DNA of 43,583 bases from contig NZ_JAALGE010000021.1 of assembly GCF_011057645.1 (NCBI RefSeq), positions 1 through 43,583 on the forward strand, in the 5' to 3' direction. The number at the start of each line of letters is the position of its first letter. The first letter of the stretch is position 1. Of the stretch, positions 15,656 through 23,368 are shown piece by piece. Made by a program: the position numbers and the translations under genes. The notes beneath the pieces are model-generated. The model searched no databases. It worked only from the letters and a program-made list of their open reading frames with translations, and was not told the origin of the DNA. The stretch comes from Marisediminicola senii (GTDB lineage: Bacteria; Actinomycetota; Actinomycetes; Actinomycetales; Microbacteriaceae).

Positions 15656-16285
15656 TCAGGCCGCGTGCTGGCGCAACCACTCCTGCGCTGCGGCGAAGTC
15701 GGCCTGGTCGATGCCATGGCCGCCAGGGCGCGACGACCTGGTCACCTCGGCGCCGCGGGCGTCGAGGGCCGCGACCAGCCGGTTGACGCTCTCGTGCGGC
15801 GCCATCGGGTCGCTGACCCCGTTGGCCAGGAAGATCGCGCTGGCCGACAGGTCGGTGTCGAGTTCGCGGTCGTCGAGCGGGAACATGCCCGAGAACGCGA
15901 CGACCCGGTCGATCACGTCGGGGCGCAGCAGCGCGGTCGCGAGGGCGATGTTCGCGCCGTTCGACAGGCCGACCGCGATGAGCTGGCGCCCCTCCAGCCC
16001 GTAGGCCTCGCGGGCCCTGGCGATGAAGTCGACGAGTTCGGCGCTGCGGGTGACGACGTCCTCGACGTCGAACACTCCCTCGGAGAGGCGGCGGAACCAG
16101 CGGTTCATGCCGTTCTCCGAGACGCGTCCGCGAGGCGAGAGCACGGTGGCATCGGGATGCAGCATGCCGGCGAGACCGGCGATGTCGCGTTCGTTGCTCC
16201 CGGTGCCATGCAGCATGAGCAGCACCGGTGCGTCGGGCAACCCCGGCGTGTGGAGGTGGATCCAGTCGTCGAGCACGGCCGTCAC
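15656..16285 (-). CDS. Carboxylesterase/phospholipase-type alpha/beta hydrolase, MhqD-like
   Basis: The 209-residue protein is a compact alpha/beta hydrolase of the Abhydrolase_2 type: oxyanion region MLHGTGSNERD (25-34), nucleophile GLSNG (Ser108), Asp159 in NGVSDPMAP and His190 in GGHGI. It overlaps the upstream ring-cleaving dioxygenase by 4 bp (GTGA). In Bacillus subtilis, MhqD (hydrolase) and MhqO (dioxygenase) belong to the quinone-stress MhqR regulon, so hydrolysis of a ring-fission or quinone adduct product is a reasonable guess. The GTG start at the overlap is preferred to an in-frame upstream start inside the dioxygenase gene. Confidence 0.88.
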   Translation of the reverse strand: MTAVLDDWIHLHTPGLPDAPVLLMLHGTGSNERDIAGLAGMLHPDATVLSPRGRVSENGMNRWFRRLSEGVFDVEDVVTRSAELVDFIARAREAYGLEGRQLIAVGLSNGANIALATALLRPDVIDRVVAFSGMFPLDDRELDTDLSASAIFLANGVSDPMAPHESVNRLVAALDARGAEVTRSSRPGGHGIDQADFAAAQEWLRQHAA

Positions 16286-17253
16286 TCCTCGACCAGCGCC
16301 GGGTTGTTCCCGGCCGGGATCGTGATCGGGGCCACGGCGTTCTCGATGGCCTCGCGGGACGGCTCGAGCCACGGCGGCAGCTTCAGCGATCGACCGAGTT
16401 CGAGCAGGGGCTCGTCGATGTCGAAACCGGGGGTGTCGGTCGCGATCTCGAACAGCACGCCGCCTGGCTCGCGAAAATAGATCGAGGTGAAGTACTGCCG
16501 GTCGAGGATGGCGGTCACGGCGTAGCCGCGCGCCGCGAGCTCCTGGCGCCAGAGTTCCTGCGTCTCGATGTCGGGCACGCGGAACGCGATGTGGTGCACG
16601 GTTCCGCCGGCGGTGAGGCCGCTGGGCCCGCGGGGGTCGGCGATCACGTCGACGATGTTGCCGGGGGCGCCGTCACCGGCGGCCACGCGAATGCGCCCGG
16701 CGGCTTCGCCGACCGCGTGCATGCCGAGGTCGGCGGTGAGCACCTCGAGGGTTCCGCTCGGGTCGGCGACGGTCAGCACCGACGAGTGCTGGCCGCGCAC
16801 GGCGAACTCGGCCGGTACCGAGGCCGAGTCCCACGGATTGCGGGGGTCGGTGATGGATGACGCGACCAGGTCGATCTGCAGGCCGTCCGGGTCGCGCAGC
16901 GACAGGCGCTCCTCCCCGGGCAGCCCGGTGGTGATCGCGGATTCGACGCCGATGGCACCGAAGTGGTCGGCCCACCAGCCGAGGCTCCCCTGCGGAACCG
17001 AGAATGCGGTGGCGGTGGACTGGCCGCTGCCGTGGCGTCCGCTGCGGATGCCCCGCCACGGGAAGAAGGTCAGCAGCGAGCCGGGGTTGCCCGCGTCGTC
17101 GCCGTAGTACAGGTGGTAGGTGCCGGGGTCGTCGAAGTTGACCGTCTTCTTGACGAGACGGAGCCCGAGGCCCGTGATGTAGAAATCGATGTTCCGCTGC
17201 GGCTCACCGGCGATGGCGGTGACGTGGTGCAGTCCGGATGTCTGGGCTGTCAT
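16282..17253 (-). CDS. Ring-cleaving dioxygenase, glyoxalase fold, MhqO-like
   Basis: The 323-residue protein is made of two vicinal-oxygen-chelate halves. The first starts GLHHVTAIAGEPQRNIDFY; the second contains VHHIAFRVPD and the metal-binding Glu in EPGGVLFEIATD. This His/His/Glu set is that of MhqO-type extradiol dioxygenases and related glyoxalase proteins, which act on hydroquinones or catechols. ATG 17253 is preferred because AGAAAGG lies about 8 nt upstream; an earlier in-frame ATG at 17313 would place the start over a dyad-rich promoter region. It is the first gene of the operon with the esterase. Confidence 0.9.
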   Translation of the reverse strand: MTAQTSGLHHVTAIAGEPQRNIDFYITGLGLRLVKKTVNFDDPGTYHLYYGDDAGNPGSLLTFFPWRGIRSGRHGSGQSTATAFSVPQGSLGWWADHFGAIGVESAITTGLPGEERLSLRDPDGLQIDLVASSITDPRNPWDSASVPAEFAVRGQHSSVLTVADPSGTLEVLTADLGMHAVGEAAGRIRVAAGDGAPGNIVDVIADPRGPSGLTAGGTVHHIAFRVPDIETQELWRQELAARGYAVTAILDRQYFTSIYFREPGGVLFEIATDTPGFDIDEPLLELGRSLKLPPWLEPSREAIENAVAPITIPAGNNPALVEE

Positions 17254-17310
17254 GATGTGGCCTTTCTGATGGTGGCCGTAGGTGTGCGTGGCGGTCGCTG
17301 CCGCGTTATC

Positions 17311-17342
17311 CATGCAAACGCATGTTATCGGAAATGCATTCC
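17311..17342. promoter_or_regulatory. Two dyads upstream of the MhqO-like operon
   Basis: CATGC-AAAC-GCATG (17311-17324) is a perfect 5-bp dyad, and GGAA-ATGCA-TTCC (17330-17342) is another. They lie between the divergent dioxygenase and ABC ATPase genes, the natural place for an operator of a quinone-sensing repressor. No such regulator is encoded next to them. Confidence 0.4.
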
Positions 17343-17408
17343 CGCGGGTTCATCGCTCTGTTTTTCGCTGTGGGAGATCAGGTCTGGTCGGCTGTCGGTG
17401 GTGGCCAC

Positions 17409-17414
17409 TATCGT
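17409..17414 (+). promoter_or_regulatory. Putative -10 box of the DrrAB-like operon
   Basis: TATCGT ends 7 nt before ATG 17422, and no ribosome site is present, so the transcript is probably leaderless. TGGTCG 18 nt upstream is a weak -35 candidate. Confidence 0.5.
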
Positions 17415-17421
17415 CTGGCGC

Positions 17422-18399
17422 ATGGCGTACATCGAAGCGGTGAACCTGGTCAAGACGTATACCCCCAAGGGCGCGCCGGTGGTGCGTGCGCTCGACGGCC
17501 TGAGCCTCTCGGTGCCGCGCGGAACGGTCACCGCGCTGCTCGGCCCGAACGGCGCGGGCAAGACCACGGCGGTCAAGGTGCTGACCACCCTCATCACGGC
17601 AGACTCGGGCACGGCGACCATCGACGGGCTCGATGTCGCGACCCAGGGGTCGGAGATCCGGCCCATCATCGGCGTCTCCGGGCAGTATGCCGCGGTCGAC
17701 GAGAACCTCACCGGGTTCGAGAACCTCGACATGGTCGGCCGGCTCTATCACCTCGGCGCGAAGGCATCCCGGCGCCGGGCCACCGAACTGATCGAGCTCT
17801 TCGACCTCACCGAGGCGCAGAACCGCCCGGTCAAGGGATTCTCCGGCGGCATGCGGCGGCGCATCGACCTCGCCGGGGCGCTGGTCATCGACCCGAGAGT
17901 GCTCTTCCTCGACGAGCCAACCACCGGCCTCGACCCGCGCAGCAGGCTCGGAATGTGGGACATCATCACGCGACTCGTCGCCACCGGCACGACGGTGCTG
18001 CTCACCACGCAATACCTCGAGGAAGCCGACCAGCTGGCCGACGACATCGCCGTCATCGACAACGGCAAGGTCATCGCGCAGGGCACCTCCGACGAGCTCA
18101 AGTCATCGATCGGCGGCCAAACCGTCGAACTCAGCCTGGTGTCCGAGGCCGACAGCGCGAGCGCGCTCGAGATACTCCGCTCGCACGGCACCTCCGCCCC
18201 CGATGTGTCGGCCGACCAGCGCACGCTGTCGGTCACGGTAGCGAGCGGTCCGGCAGCGCTGCAGTCGGTGCTCGCACAGACCGAGGCGCGCGGCATCCGC
18301 CTCCACGATGCCGGAATGAAGCGACCGACGCTCGACGACGTGTTCCTCACCCTGACTGGGCACGCCGCCACCGTCGAAGAAGAGGAGAAGGCGTCATGA
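17422..18399 (+). CDS. ABC transporter ATP-binding protein, DrrA-like
   Basis: The 325-residue ATPase has Walker A GPNGAGKT (41-48), the signature FSGGMRRR near 140, Walker B VLFLDEPTTGLDPRSR near 160 and the H-loop replaced by LLTTQYLEEADQLAD. The Gln-Tyr in place of His in the switch region is the hallmark of the DrrA/daunorubicin-resistance subfamily, as is the extra C-terminal domain (about 225-325). It energises export through the membrane partner encoded directly downstream with an ATGA overlap. Substrate is unknown; drug or lipid export is typical for the family. Confidence 0.93.
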   Translation: MAYIEAVNLVKTYTPKGAPVVRALDGLSLSVPRGTVTALLGPNGAGKTTAVKVLTTLITADSGTATIDGLDVATQGSEIRPIIGVSGQYAAVDENLTGFENLDMVGRLYHLGAKASRRRATELIELFDLTEAQNRPVKGFSGGMRRRIDLAGALVIDPRVLFLDEPTTGLDPRSRLGMWDIITRLVATGTTVLLTTQYLEEADQLADDIAVIDNGKVIAQGTSDELKSSIGGQTVELSLVSEADSASALEILRSHGTSAPDVSADQRTLSVTVASGPAALQSVLAQTEARGIRLHDAGMKRPTLDDVFLTLTGHAATVEEEEKAS

Positions 18400-19253
18400 C
18401 GACCACCCGGCAGACTCCCACCCACGTCGCGCCGCCCGTCGGCCGGTCGACGGCGGGCCTGGGCGACTGGTTCTCCGACGGGTGGATCACCACCCGTCGC
18501 AATCTGATCAAGATCAAGCGCGTGCCCGACATCCTGGTGTTCACCACCCTGCAGCCGATCATGTTCGTGCTGCTGTTCAGCTACGTGTACGCGGGCAGCA
18601 TCGACATTCCGGGTAGCGACTACAAAGAATTCATCATGGCGGGCATCTTCGCCCAGACCGTGGTGTTCGGCTCCACCTATTCGGGTTCAGCGATGGCGCA
18701 AGACCTCAAAGACGGCATCATCGACCGTTTCCGAACCCTGCCGATGAACCCCACGGCCGTGCTGGTCGGGCGCACCAACGGAGACCTGCTCATCAACGCG
18801 ATCTCGATGGCGGTCATGCTCGCCACCGGGTTCATCGTGGGCTGGCGGGTTCGCTCGAGCTTTCTCGAGGCGGTCGCCGCGGTCGCGCTGCTGCTGCTCT
18901 TCGCCTACGCGCTGTCGTGGGTGATGGCGTTCCTGGGCATGAGCGTGCGCAGCCCCGAGATCATCAATAACGTGTCGTTCCTCGTACTGTTCCCGCTCAC
19001 GTTCATCTCGAATGCGTTCGTTCCGCTCGACAGCCTGCCGACGCCACTGCGCATCTTTGCGGAATACAACCCGGTCTCCGCCCTCGTGGAGGCGGCACGG
19101 CAGCTGTTCGGCAACGTGCCGGCGCAGACGCCGGAGCCCACCTCGTGGACCCTGCAGAACCCGGTGCTCACGGTGTTGATCGGCATTGTGCTGATGCTCG
19201 CCATCTTCGTGCCGCTGGCCACCCGCAAGTTCAGCCAGGTCAGCACGCGGTAG
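18396..19253 (+). CDS. ABC-2 type permease, DrrB-like
   Basis: The 285-residue protein has a 35-residue cytoplasmic N-terminus, an amphipathic helix (TRRNLIKIKRVPDILVF) and about six membrane spans, including a MAGIFAQTVVFGSTYSG segment and the EXE-like FISNAFVPLDSLP loop common to daunorubicin-type permeases. It forms the membrane pore for the DrrA-like ATPase encoded just upstream; the stop and start codons overlap. It is convergent with the kynureninase gene, 21 bp away. Confidence 0.92.
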   Translation: MTTTRQTPTHVAPPVGRSTAGLGDWFSDGWITTRRNLIKIKRVPDILVFTTLQPIMFVLLFSYVYAGSIDIPGSDYKEFIMAGIFAQTVVFGSTYSGSAMAQDLKDGIIDRFRTLPMNPTAVLVGRTNGDLLINAISMAVMLATGFIVGWRVRSSFLEAVAAVALLLLFAYALSWVMAFLGMSVRSPEIINNVSFLVLFPLTFISNAFVPLDSLPTPLRIFAEYNPVSALVEAARQLFGNVPAQTPEPTSWTLQNPVLTVLIGIVLMLAIFVPLATRKFSQVSTR

Positions 19254-19258
19254 CGGGC

Positions 19259-19271
19259 CCTGCGTCGCAGG
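19259..19271. terminator. Short dyad between convergent genes
   Basis: CCTGCG-T-CGCAGG is a perfect palindrome around one base, located between the permease stop and the kynureninase stop. As RNA it can form only a 4-bp stem with a 5-nt loop, so terminator function is uncertain. Confidence 0.3.
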
Positions 19272-19274
19272 TCG

Positions 19275-20474
19275 TTACGCCCCCGGGTATGCGATGGCGA
19301 ACATGCCGATCTCGACCTCGGCGAAACTCGTCGACAGGGGCGACAGGCCGATGCGGATGCCGTCGGGTCCGCGAAAGTCGGGAATCACGCCCTGGTCCCA
19401 GAGCCGCGGCACGATGTCGCCGAAATCGTGGCGGTCGAGGGTGATGTGCGAGCCGCGCATGTCGGCGTCGCGCGGTGAGGCGAGCCGGGCGTCGGGCAGC
19501 AGGTCGTCGGCCAGTTCGACCGCGAAGGCCGTGAGCGCCTCCGACTTGGTGCGCACGGCGTCGATGCCGACCGATTCGATGAGTGCGATCATGTCGCGCA
19601 TGGCCAGCATGCCGAGTACCGGTGGGGTTCCGCTCGTGAAGCCCCGGATGCCGTCTGCCGGCTCGTAGCCCTGGCCCATGGCGAAGGCATCCCTCGTGCC
19701 CAGCCAGCCCTGGATCGGCTGCCGCAGCTCGCCCTGCAGCCCGGCCCGCACGTAGGCGAACGCGGGTGATCCCGGGCCGCCGTTGAGGTACTTGTAGGTG
19801 CAGCCGACGGCGAGGTCGACCCCCCACGCGTCGAGCTCGGTCGGCACGACGCCGACGGAGTGGCTGAGATCCCACACGACGAGCGCGCCGGCCGCGCGAG
19901 CGGCGGCCGTGATGGTCGGAACCTCGGCGAGGTATCCGGAGCGGTACGCCACATGGCTGAGCACGACTACGGCCGTGTTGTCGGTGATCGCGGCGGCGGC
20001 GATCTCGGGGGTGACGCCGGCCGCGGCATCCGTGTCGATCCAGCGCACGGTGAGCCCGCGCTCCTCGGCAATGCCCTCGACGATGTAGCGGTCGGTCGGA
20101 AAGTTGGCTCGGTCGATGGCGAGCTCGGTGCGCCCGGGCCTGGCGTCGACGGCCGCGCGGATGAGCTTGTAGAGCAGCACCGTCGTGGAGTCGCCGATGG
20201 TGACCTGGCCGGGGGCGGCGCCGAGCACGACTCGGCCGAGGTCGTCGCCGATCACGGTGGGCAGCTCGAGCCAGCTCTCGTCCCAGCCGCGGATGAGCCG
20301 CGATCCCCACTGCCCGGCGATGAAGTCGGCGATGCGGCCCCGGCTGGCGAGCAGCGGGCGTCCGAGCGAATTACCGTCGAGGTATGCGGCGACGTCGTCG
20401 TCGCGGAGGAACAGGGCGCGGTGCGGGGCCAGTACATCGAGGCGGTCGAGGTCTGCGGCCGACGTGGTCGTCAT
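19275..20474 (-). CDS. kynU: Kynureninase
   Basis: The 399-residue protein is a fold-type I PLP enzyme matching kynureninase: YLDGNSLGRP near residue 30, WDESWLELP near 65, the PLP-contact region SHVAYRSGYL, the Asp in VWDLSHSVG, and the Schiff-base Lys in GCTYKYLNGGPGSPAF. It hydrolyses kynurenine or 3-hydroxykynurenine to anthranilate or 3-hydroxyanthranilate plus alanine. No tryptophan dioxygenase or formamidase is adjacent; it is instead downstream of arginine-catabolism genes. A TAGGGT -10 box 6 nt before its ATG suggests its own promoter, separate from rocD. Confidence 0.93.
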   Translation of the reverse strand: MTTTSAADLDRLDVLAPHRALFLRDDDVAAYLDGNSLGRPLLASRGRIADFIAGQWGSRLIRGWDESWLELPTVIGDDLGRVVLGAAPGQVTIGDSTTVLLYKLIRAAVDARPGRTELAIDRANFPTDRYIVEGIAEERGLTVRWIDTDAAAGVTPEIAAAAITDNTAVVVLSHVAYRSGYLAEVPTITAAARAAGALVVWDLSHSVGVVPTELDAWGVDLAVGCTYKYLNGGPGSPAFAYVRAGLQGELRQPIQGWLGTRDAFAMGQGYEPADGIRGFTSGTPPVLGMLAMRDMIALIESVGIDAVRTKSEALTAFAVELADDLLPDARLASPRDADMRGSHITLDRHDFGDIVPRLWDQGVIPDFRGPDGIRIGLSPLSTSFAEVEIGMFAIAYPGA

Positions 20475-20480
20475 CGTCTC

Positions 20481-20486
20481 ACCCTA
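20481..20486 (-). promoter_or_regulatory. Putative -10 box of kynU
   Basis: TAGGGT on the minus strand ends 6 nt before the kynU ATG, with no ribosome site, again the leaderless layout. It lies 36 bp beyond the rocD 3' repeats. Confidence 0.45.
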
Positions 20487-20522
20487 TGTCGCGGGTGCTG
20501 GGCGTCGGCGCCCGCCGGCGAG

Positions 20523-20567
20523 CTACCGCCCGGCGGGCTACCGCCCGGCGGGCTACCGCCCGGCGAG
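20523..20567 (-). repeat. 15-bp tandem repeat that includes the rocD stop codon
   Basis: On the minus strand the last five codons of rocD with the stop (CTCGCCGGGCGGTAG, 20567-20553) are followed by two further units CCCGCCGGGCGGTAG (stops at 20538 and 20523) and a decayed fourth. Each unit contains the palindrome CCGCC-G-GGCGG, so the array may fold into small hairpins at the mRNA end. Confidence 0.8.
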
Positions 20568-21797
20568 CTCCTCCAGCACGGCCTCGAGCTGGTCGATGGC
20601 GATGTCGAGGTCGGCCGCCTCCACCACGATGGGCGGGGCGAGCCGGATGGTCGACCCGTGGGTGTCCTTGGCGAGCACACCGCGCAGCATGAGCCGCTCG
20701 CAGACCTCGCGTCCGGTCGCGAGCTCGGGGTCGATGTCGATACCCGCCCACAGTCCCGCGGTGCGTACTGCGACGACCCCGCGGCCGATGAGCGCCGTGA
20801 GCCTCGCGTCGAGGCGGGCGCCCAGCATCCGTGCCCTCTCCTGCATCTCGCCGGTGGCGAGCAGCTCGACTACGGCAGTGCCTACGGCAGCAGCCAGCGG
20901 ATTTCCGCCGAAGGTCGACCCGTGCTCACCCGCGCCGAGAACGCCGAGGATGTCGCTGTTGCCGACGACTGCCGAGACCGGCACGATGCCGCCGCCGAGG
21001 GCCTTGCCCAGCAGGTACAGGTCGGGAACGACCCCGACGTTGTCGCACTGGAAGGTGGCTCCGGTACGGCCGAGGCCGGACTGGATTTCATCGGCGATGA
21101 ACAGCACGTTGTGCCGGGTGGTGATCTCGCGCACGGCGGGGAGATACTCGGCAGGCGGGATCACGATACCGGCCTCGCCCTGGATGGGCTCGATCAGCAC
21201 GGCGACGGTGTTCTCGTCGATGGCCGCCTCGAGGGCCGCGGCGTCGCCGTAGGGAACCGAACGGAACCCGGGGGTGAACGGGCCGAAGTCGTCGGTGGCG
21301 ACCGGGTCGTTCGAGAAGCTGATGATCGTCGTGGTGCGGCCGTGGAAGTTGCCGTCGGCCACGATGATGTTCGCCATGCCCTGGGCGACGCCCTTGACGC
21401 GGTAACCCCAGGCGCGGGCAACCTTGATGCCGGATTCGACCGCTTCGGCGCCGGTGTTCATGGGGATGACCATGTCCTTGCCGGCGAGGGCGGCGAGTGC
21501 GGCCGCGAACGGTTCGAGCTTGTCGTTGTGGAACGCGCGGCTGGTCAGCGTGATGCGGTCGAGCTGCTGCTTCGCCGCGGCGATCAGCGCAGGGTGCCCG
21601 TGGCCGAAGTTGACGGCGGAGTAGGCGGCGAGGCAGTCGAGGTAGCGCCCTCCCGCGGTGTCGGTGACCCAGGCACCCTCTCCGCTCTCGACCATGACCT
21701 CGAGCGGGTGGTAGGTGTGCGCGAGGTGGCTCTCAGTCGCCAGCTCGGCGCTCGTGTCGCCCGCGGCGGCCTGGCCCGCGCTCAGTACGGCGCTCAT
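20553..21797 (-). CDS. rocD: Ornithine aminotransferase
   Basis: The 414-residue class III aminotransferase shows NTGAEAVESGIKVARAWGY, the Asp-containing LFIADEIQSGLGRTG strand, the PLP Lys in YLLGKALGGG and STFGGNPLAAA. These match ornithine-oxo-acid aminotransferase, which moves the delta-amino group of ornithine to 2-oxoglutarate, giving glutamate semialdehyde. That product feeds the P5C dehydrogenase half of the PutA encoded at 31-34.6 kb. Its ATG overlaps the stop of the DDAH-like gene (ATGA), and a divergent Lrp-type regulator precedes them, the same order as Rv2321c-Rv2324 in Mycobacterium tuberculosis. Confidence 0.94.
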   Translation of the reverse strand: MSAVLSAGQAAAGDTSAELATESHLAHTYHPLEVMVESGEGAWVTDTAGGRYLDCLAAYSAVNFGHGHPALIAAAKQQLDRITLTSRAFHNDKLEPFAAALAALAGKDMVIPMNTGAEAVESGIKVARAWGYRVKGVAQGMANIIVADGNFHGRTTTIISFSNDPVATDDFGPFTPGFRSVPYGDAAALEAAIDENTVAVLIEPIQGEAGIVIPPAEYLPAVREITTRHNVLFIADEIQSGLGRTGATFQCDNVGVVPDLYLLGKALGGGIVPVSAVVGNSDILGVLGAGEHGSTFGGNPLAAAVGTAVVELLATGEMQERARMLGARLDARLTALIGRGVVAVRTAGLWAGIDIDPELATGREVCERLMLRGVLAKDTHGSTIRLAPPIVVEAADLDIAIDQLEAVLEELAGR

Positions 21798-22645
21798 CGG
21801 CGCAGCTCCAGCGTGCAGCACTTCACTCCGCCGCCGCCGAGCAGCAGCTCGGAGAGGTCGACGCCGATCGGGTTGTAGCCGCGCTCGCGCAGCTGCCTCT
21901 CGAAGTCGGTGGCGCGCGAGGCGATGACCACGTTGTAGCCGTCGCTGAACGAGTTGAGCCCGAGGATCGCGGCATCCACCTCCGTCACCAGCACGGCGTC
22001 GGGAAAGCGCTCGCGCAGGATGGCGAGGCTGGCCTCGTCGAAGGCGCTGGGCAGGTAGGCGATGTTGGTGTCGTCGAGCACGGCGATGGCGGTGTCGAGG
22101 TGGTAGAAGTTCGGGTCGACGAGGGTGAGCGTCACGACCTCGCGGCCGTACACCGAGCTGACCTCCTCGTGGCTGTGCGATGCGCTGCGAAAGCCGGTGC
22201 CGGCCAGGATGACGCCGCCGACCAGGAGGAAGTCGCCCTCGCCCTCGTTGATGTTCTCCGGCTCGCGCACGTCAAAGCCGTTGGCGCGGAACCAGTCCAT
22301 GTAGGCCGGCCCCTCCGGCTGGCGCTGCGGGTAGGTGAAGCTCGCGCCGTAGGCGATGTTGTCGATGACGAATCCGCCGTTGGCCGCGTAGACCATGTCC
22401 GGCAGGCCGTCGACGGGGTCGATGAGCTCGATGTCGAACCCGAGCGACAGGTAGGTGTCGTAAAGCGTCTGCCACTGACGCACCGCGAGCGCGGTGTCGG
22501 TGGGCAGCGCGGGATCCATCCAGGGGTTGATGCGGTAGACGACGGTGAAGAAGTCGGGGCGGCACATCAGCACGGTGCGCTTGGTCGCGACACGGGCGGG
22601 CTGGGTGCTCGGGGCTGCGGTGGGGGCGGTGGCACTGGTAGTCAC
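21794..22645 (-). CDS. ddaH: Dimethylargininase-like hydrolase (DDAH/amidinotransferase superfamily)
   Basis: The 283-residue guanidino-modifying enzyme has the family layout: MCRPDFFTV near the N-terminus, VYAANGGFVID (85-95), NEGEGDFLL (133-141), catalytic His182 in FYHLDT and a C-terminal nucleophile Cys276 or Cys277 in GGGGVKCCTLE. Members hydrolyse methylarginines or arginine-type guanidines to citrulline or ornithine plus amine or ammonia. Coupled to rocD and a divergent Lrp regulator, it most likely opens an arginine-to-glutamate route; true dimethylarginine activity is not proven by sequence. The double Cys at the active site is notable. The first 22 residues are an Ala/Thr/Pro-rich extension. 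Confidence 0.9.
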   Translation of the reverse strand: MTTSATAPTAAPSTQPARVATKRTVLMCRPDFFTVVYRINPWMDPALPTDTALAVRQWQTLYDTYLSLGFDIELIDPVDGLPDMVYAANGGFVIDNIAYGASFTYPQRQPEGPAYMDWFRANGFDVREPENINEGEGDFLLVGGVILAGTGFRSASHSHEEVSSVYGREVVTLTLVDPNFYHLDTAIAVLDDTNIAYLPSAFDEASLAILRERFPDAVLVTEVDAAILGLNSFSDGYNVVIASRATDFERQLRERGYNPIGVDLSELLLGGGGVKCCTLELRR

Positions 22646-22751
22646 GGGGCTCCTTCTGAGAGGTGGTGGCTCGTGGGCTGTCGAGGAATGGGGACGGAGG
22701 CCAGTGGATGCCGCGAGGCGCCGTCACTCCCATTGTGCACGCCCGAATCCG

Positions 22752-22782
22752 ACTATTTCGGTCAGATCACGCACTAAATCGG
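22752..22782 (-). promoter_or_regulatory. Putative Lrp/AsnC operator: direct repeats two helical turns apart
   Basis: ACTATTTCGG (22752-22761) and ACTAAATCGG (22773-22782) agree at 8 of 10 bases and are spaced exactly 21 bp. They lie upstream of the ddaH-rocD operon, and the region is unusually AT-rich for this genome. Lrp-family octamers bind such in-phase sites. Confidence 0.5.
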
Positions 22783-22797
22783 CGTGCTACCCGCGGT

Positions 22798-22832
22798 TGG
22801 CGCATCCGATCGGCGCCACCCGGGCATACGGT
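22798..22832 (+). promoter_or_regulatory. Promoter and dyad in front of the Lrp gene
   Basis: TGGCGC (22798-22803) and GCGCCA (22813-22818) form a perfect dyad. TACGGT (22827-22832) is a -10 candidate 6 nt before ATG 22839, with no ribosome site, so a leaderless transcript under autoregulation is likely. Confidence 0.5.
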
Positions 22833-22838
22833 GGATGC

Positions 22839-23276
22839 ATGGACAGCCTGGACTACGGCATCATCGAGCACCTCAGACGCAACGCCCGCGCGGGCTACGG
22901 CGACATCGGAGAAGAGATCGGCCTGTCGGCATCCGCCGTCAAGCGCCGCGTCGACAAGCTGGTCGCCGACCGGGTGATCAGGGGCTTCACCATTCAGGTC
23001 GACCCGACCGTCGACGGCCTCGCCACCGAGGCCTACGTCGAGCTGTTCTGCCGGGGAACCGTCGCCCCCGACGAGCTGCGGCGCATCCTCTCCGGCATTC
23101 CCGAGGTGGTCGACGCGGGAACCGTCACCGGTTCGGCCGACGCGATCGTGCACATGCGCTCGAGGGACATCCCGTCGCTCGAGTCGGCCCTCGAGAAGGT
23201 GCGGGACGCCCCGAACGTCGACCACACCCGCAGCGCGATCGTGCTCTCCCGCCTCATCTCGCGACAGAAGCACTGA
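22839..23276 (+). CDS. Lrp/AsnC-family transcriptional regulator
   Basis: The 145-residue protein starts directly with the AsnC-type winged helix (MDSLDYGIIEHLRRNARAGY, then IGEEIGLSASAVKRRVDKLVADRVIRGFTI) and continues into an RAM ligand-binding domain (VDAGTVTGSADAIVHMRSRD). The family senses amino acids or their derivatives and controls a neighbouring operon. Divergent placement from ddaH-rocD, with direct repeats between them, makes it the probable arginine/ornithine-responsive regulator. The last codons and stop are copied again 47 bp downstream. Confidence 0.93.
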   Translation: MDSLDYGIIEHLRRNARAGYGDIGEEIGLSASAVKRRVDKLVADRVIRGFTIQVDPTVDGLATEAYVELFCRGTVAPDELRRILSGIPEVVDAGTVTGSADAIVHMRSRDIPSLESALEKVRDAPNVDHTRSAIVLSRLISRQKH

Positions 23277-23327
23277 CCGGCCCCAAGGATCGGCCAGGGA
23301 CACTGATCGGTCAGAAGCACTGACCGG
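23265..23327 (+). repeat. Duplicated 3' end of the Lrp gene
   Basis: CAGAAGCACTGACCGG, covering the last three codons, stop and 4 bp after it (23265-23280), recurs identically at 23312-23327. A partial third copy (CACTGATCGGTC) lies at 23301-23312. The remaining gap to the convergent GH15 gene holds nothing else recognisable. Confidence 0.75.
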
Positions 23328-23368
23328 TCACCGCACTGCCCGGCGGCTTTGCAGGCCAGCCCCGCGGC

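Noticed and set aside
19860-21878. Long plus-strand frame opposite kynU and rocD
   Set aside because: No recognisable domain; it mirrors two well-supported PLP enzymes and crosses their intergenic repeats.
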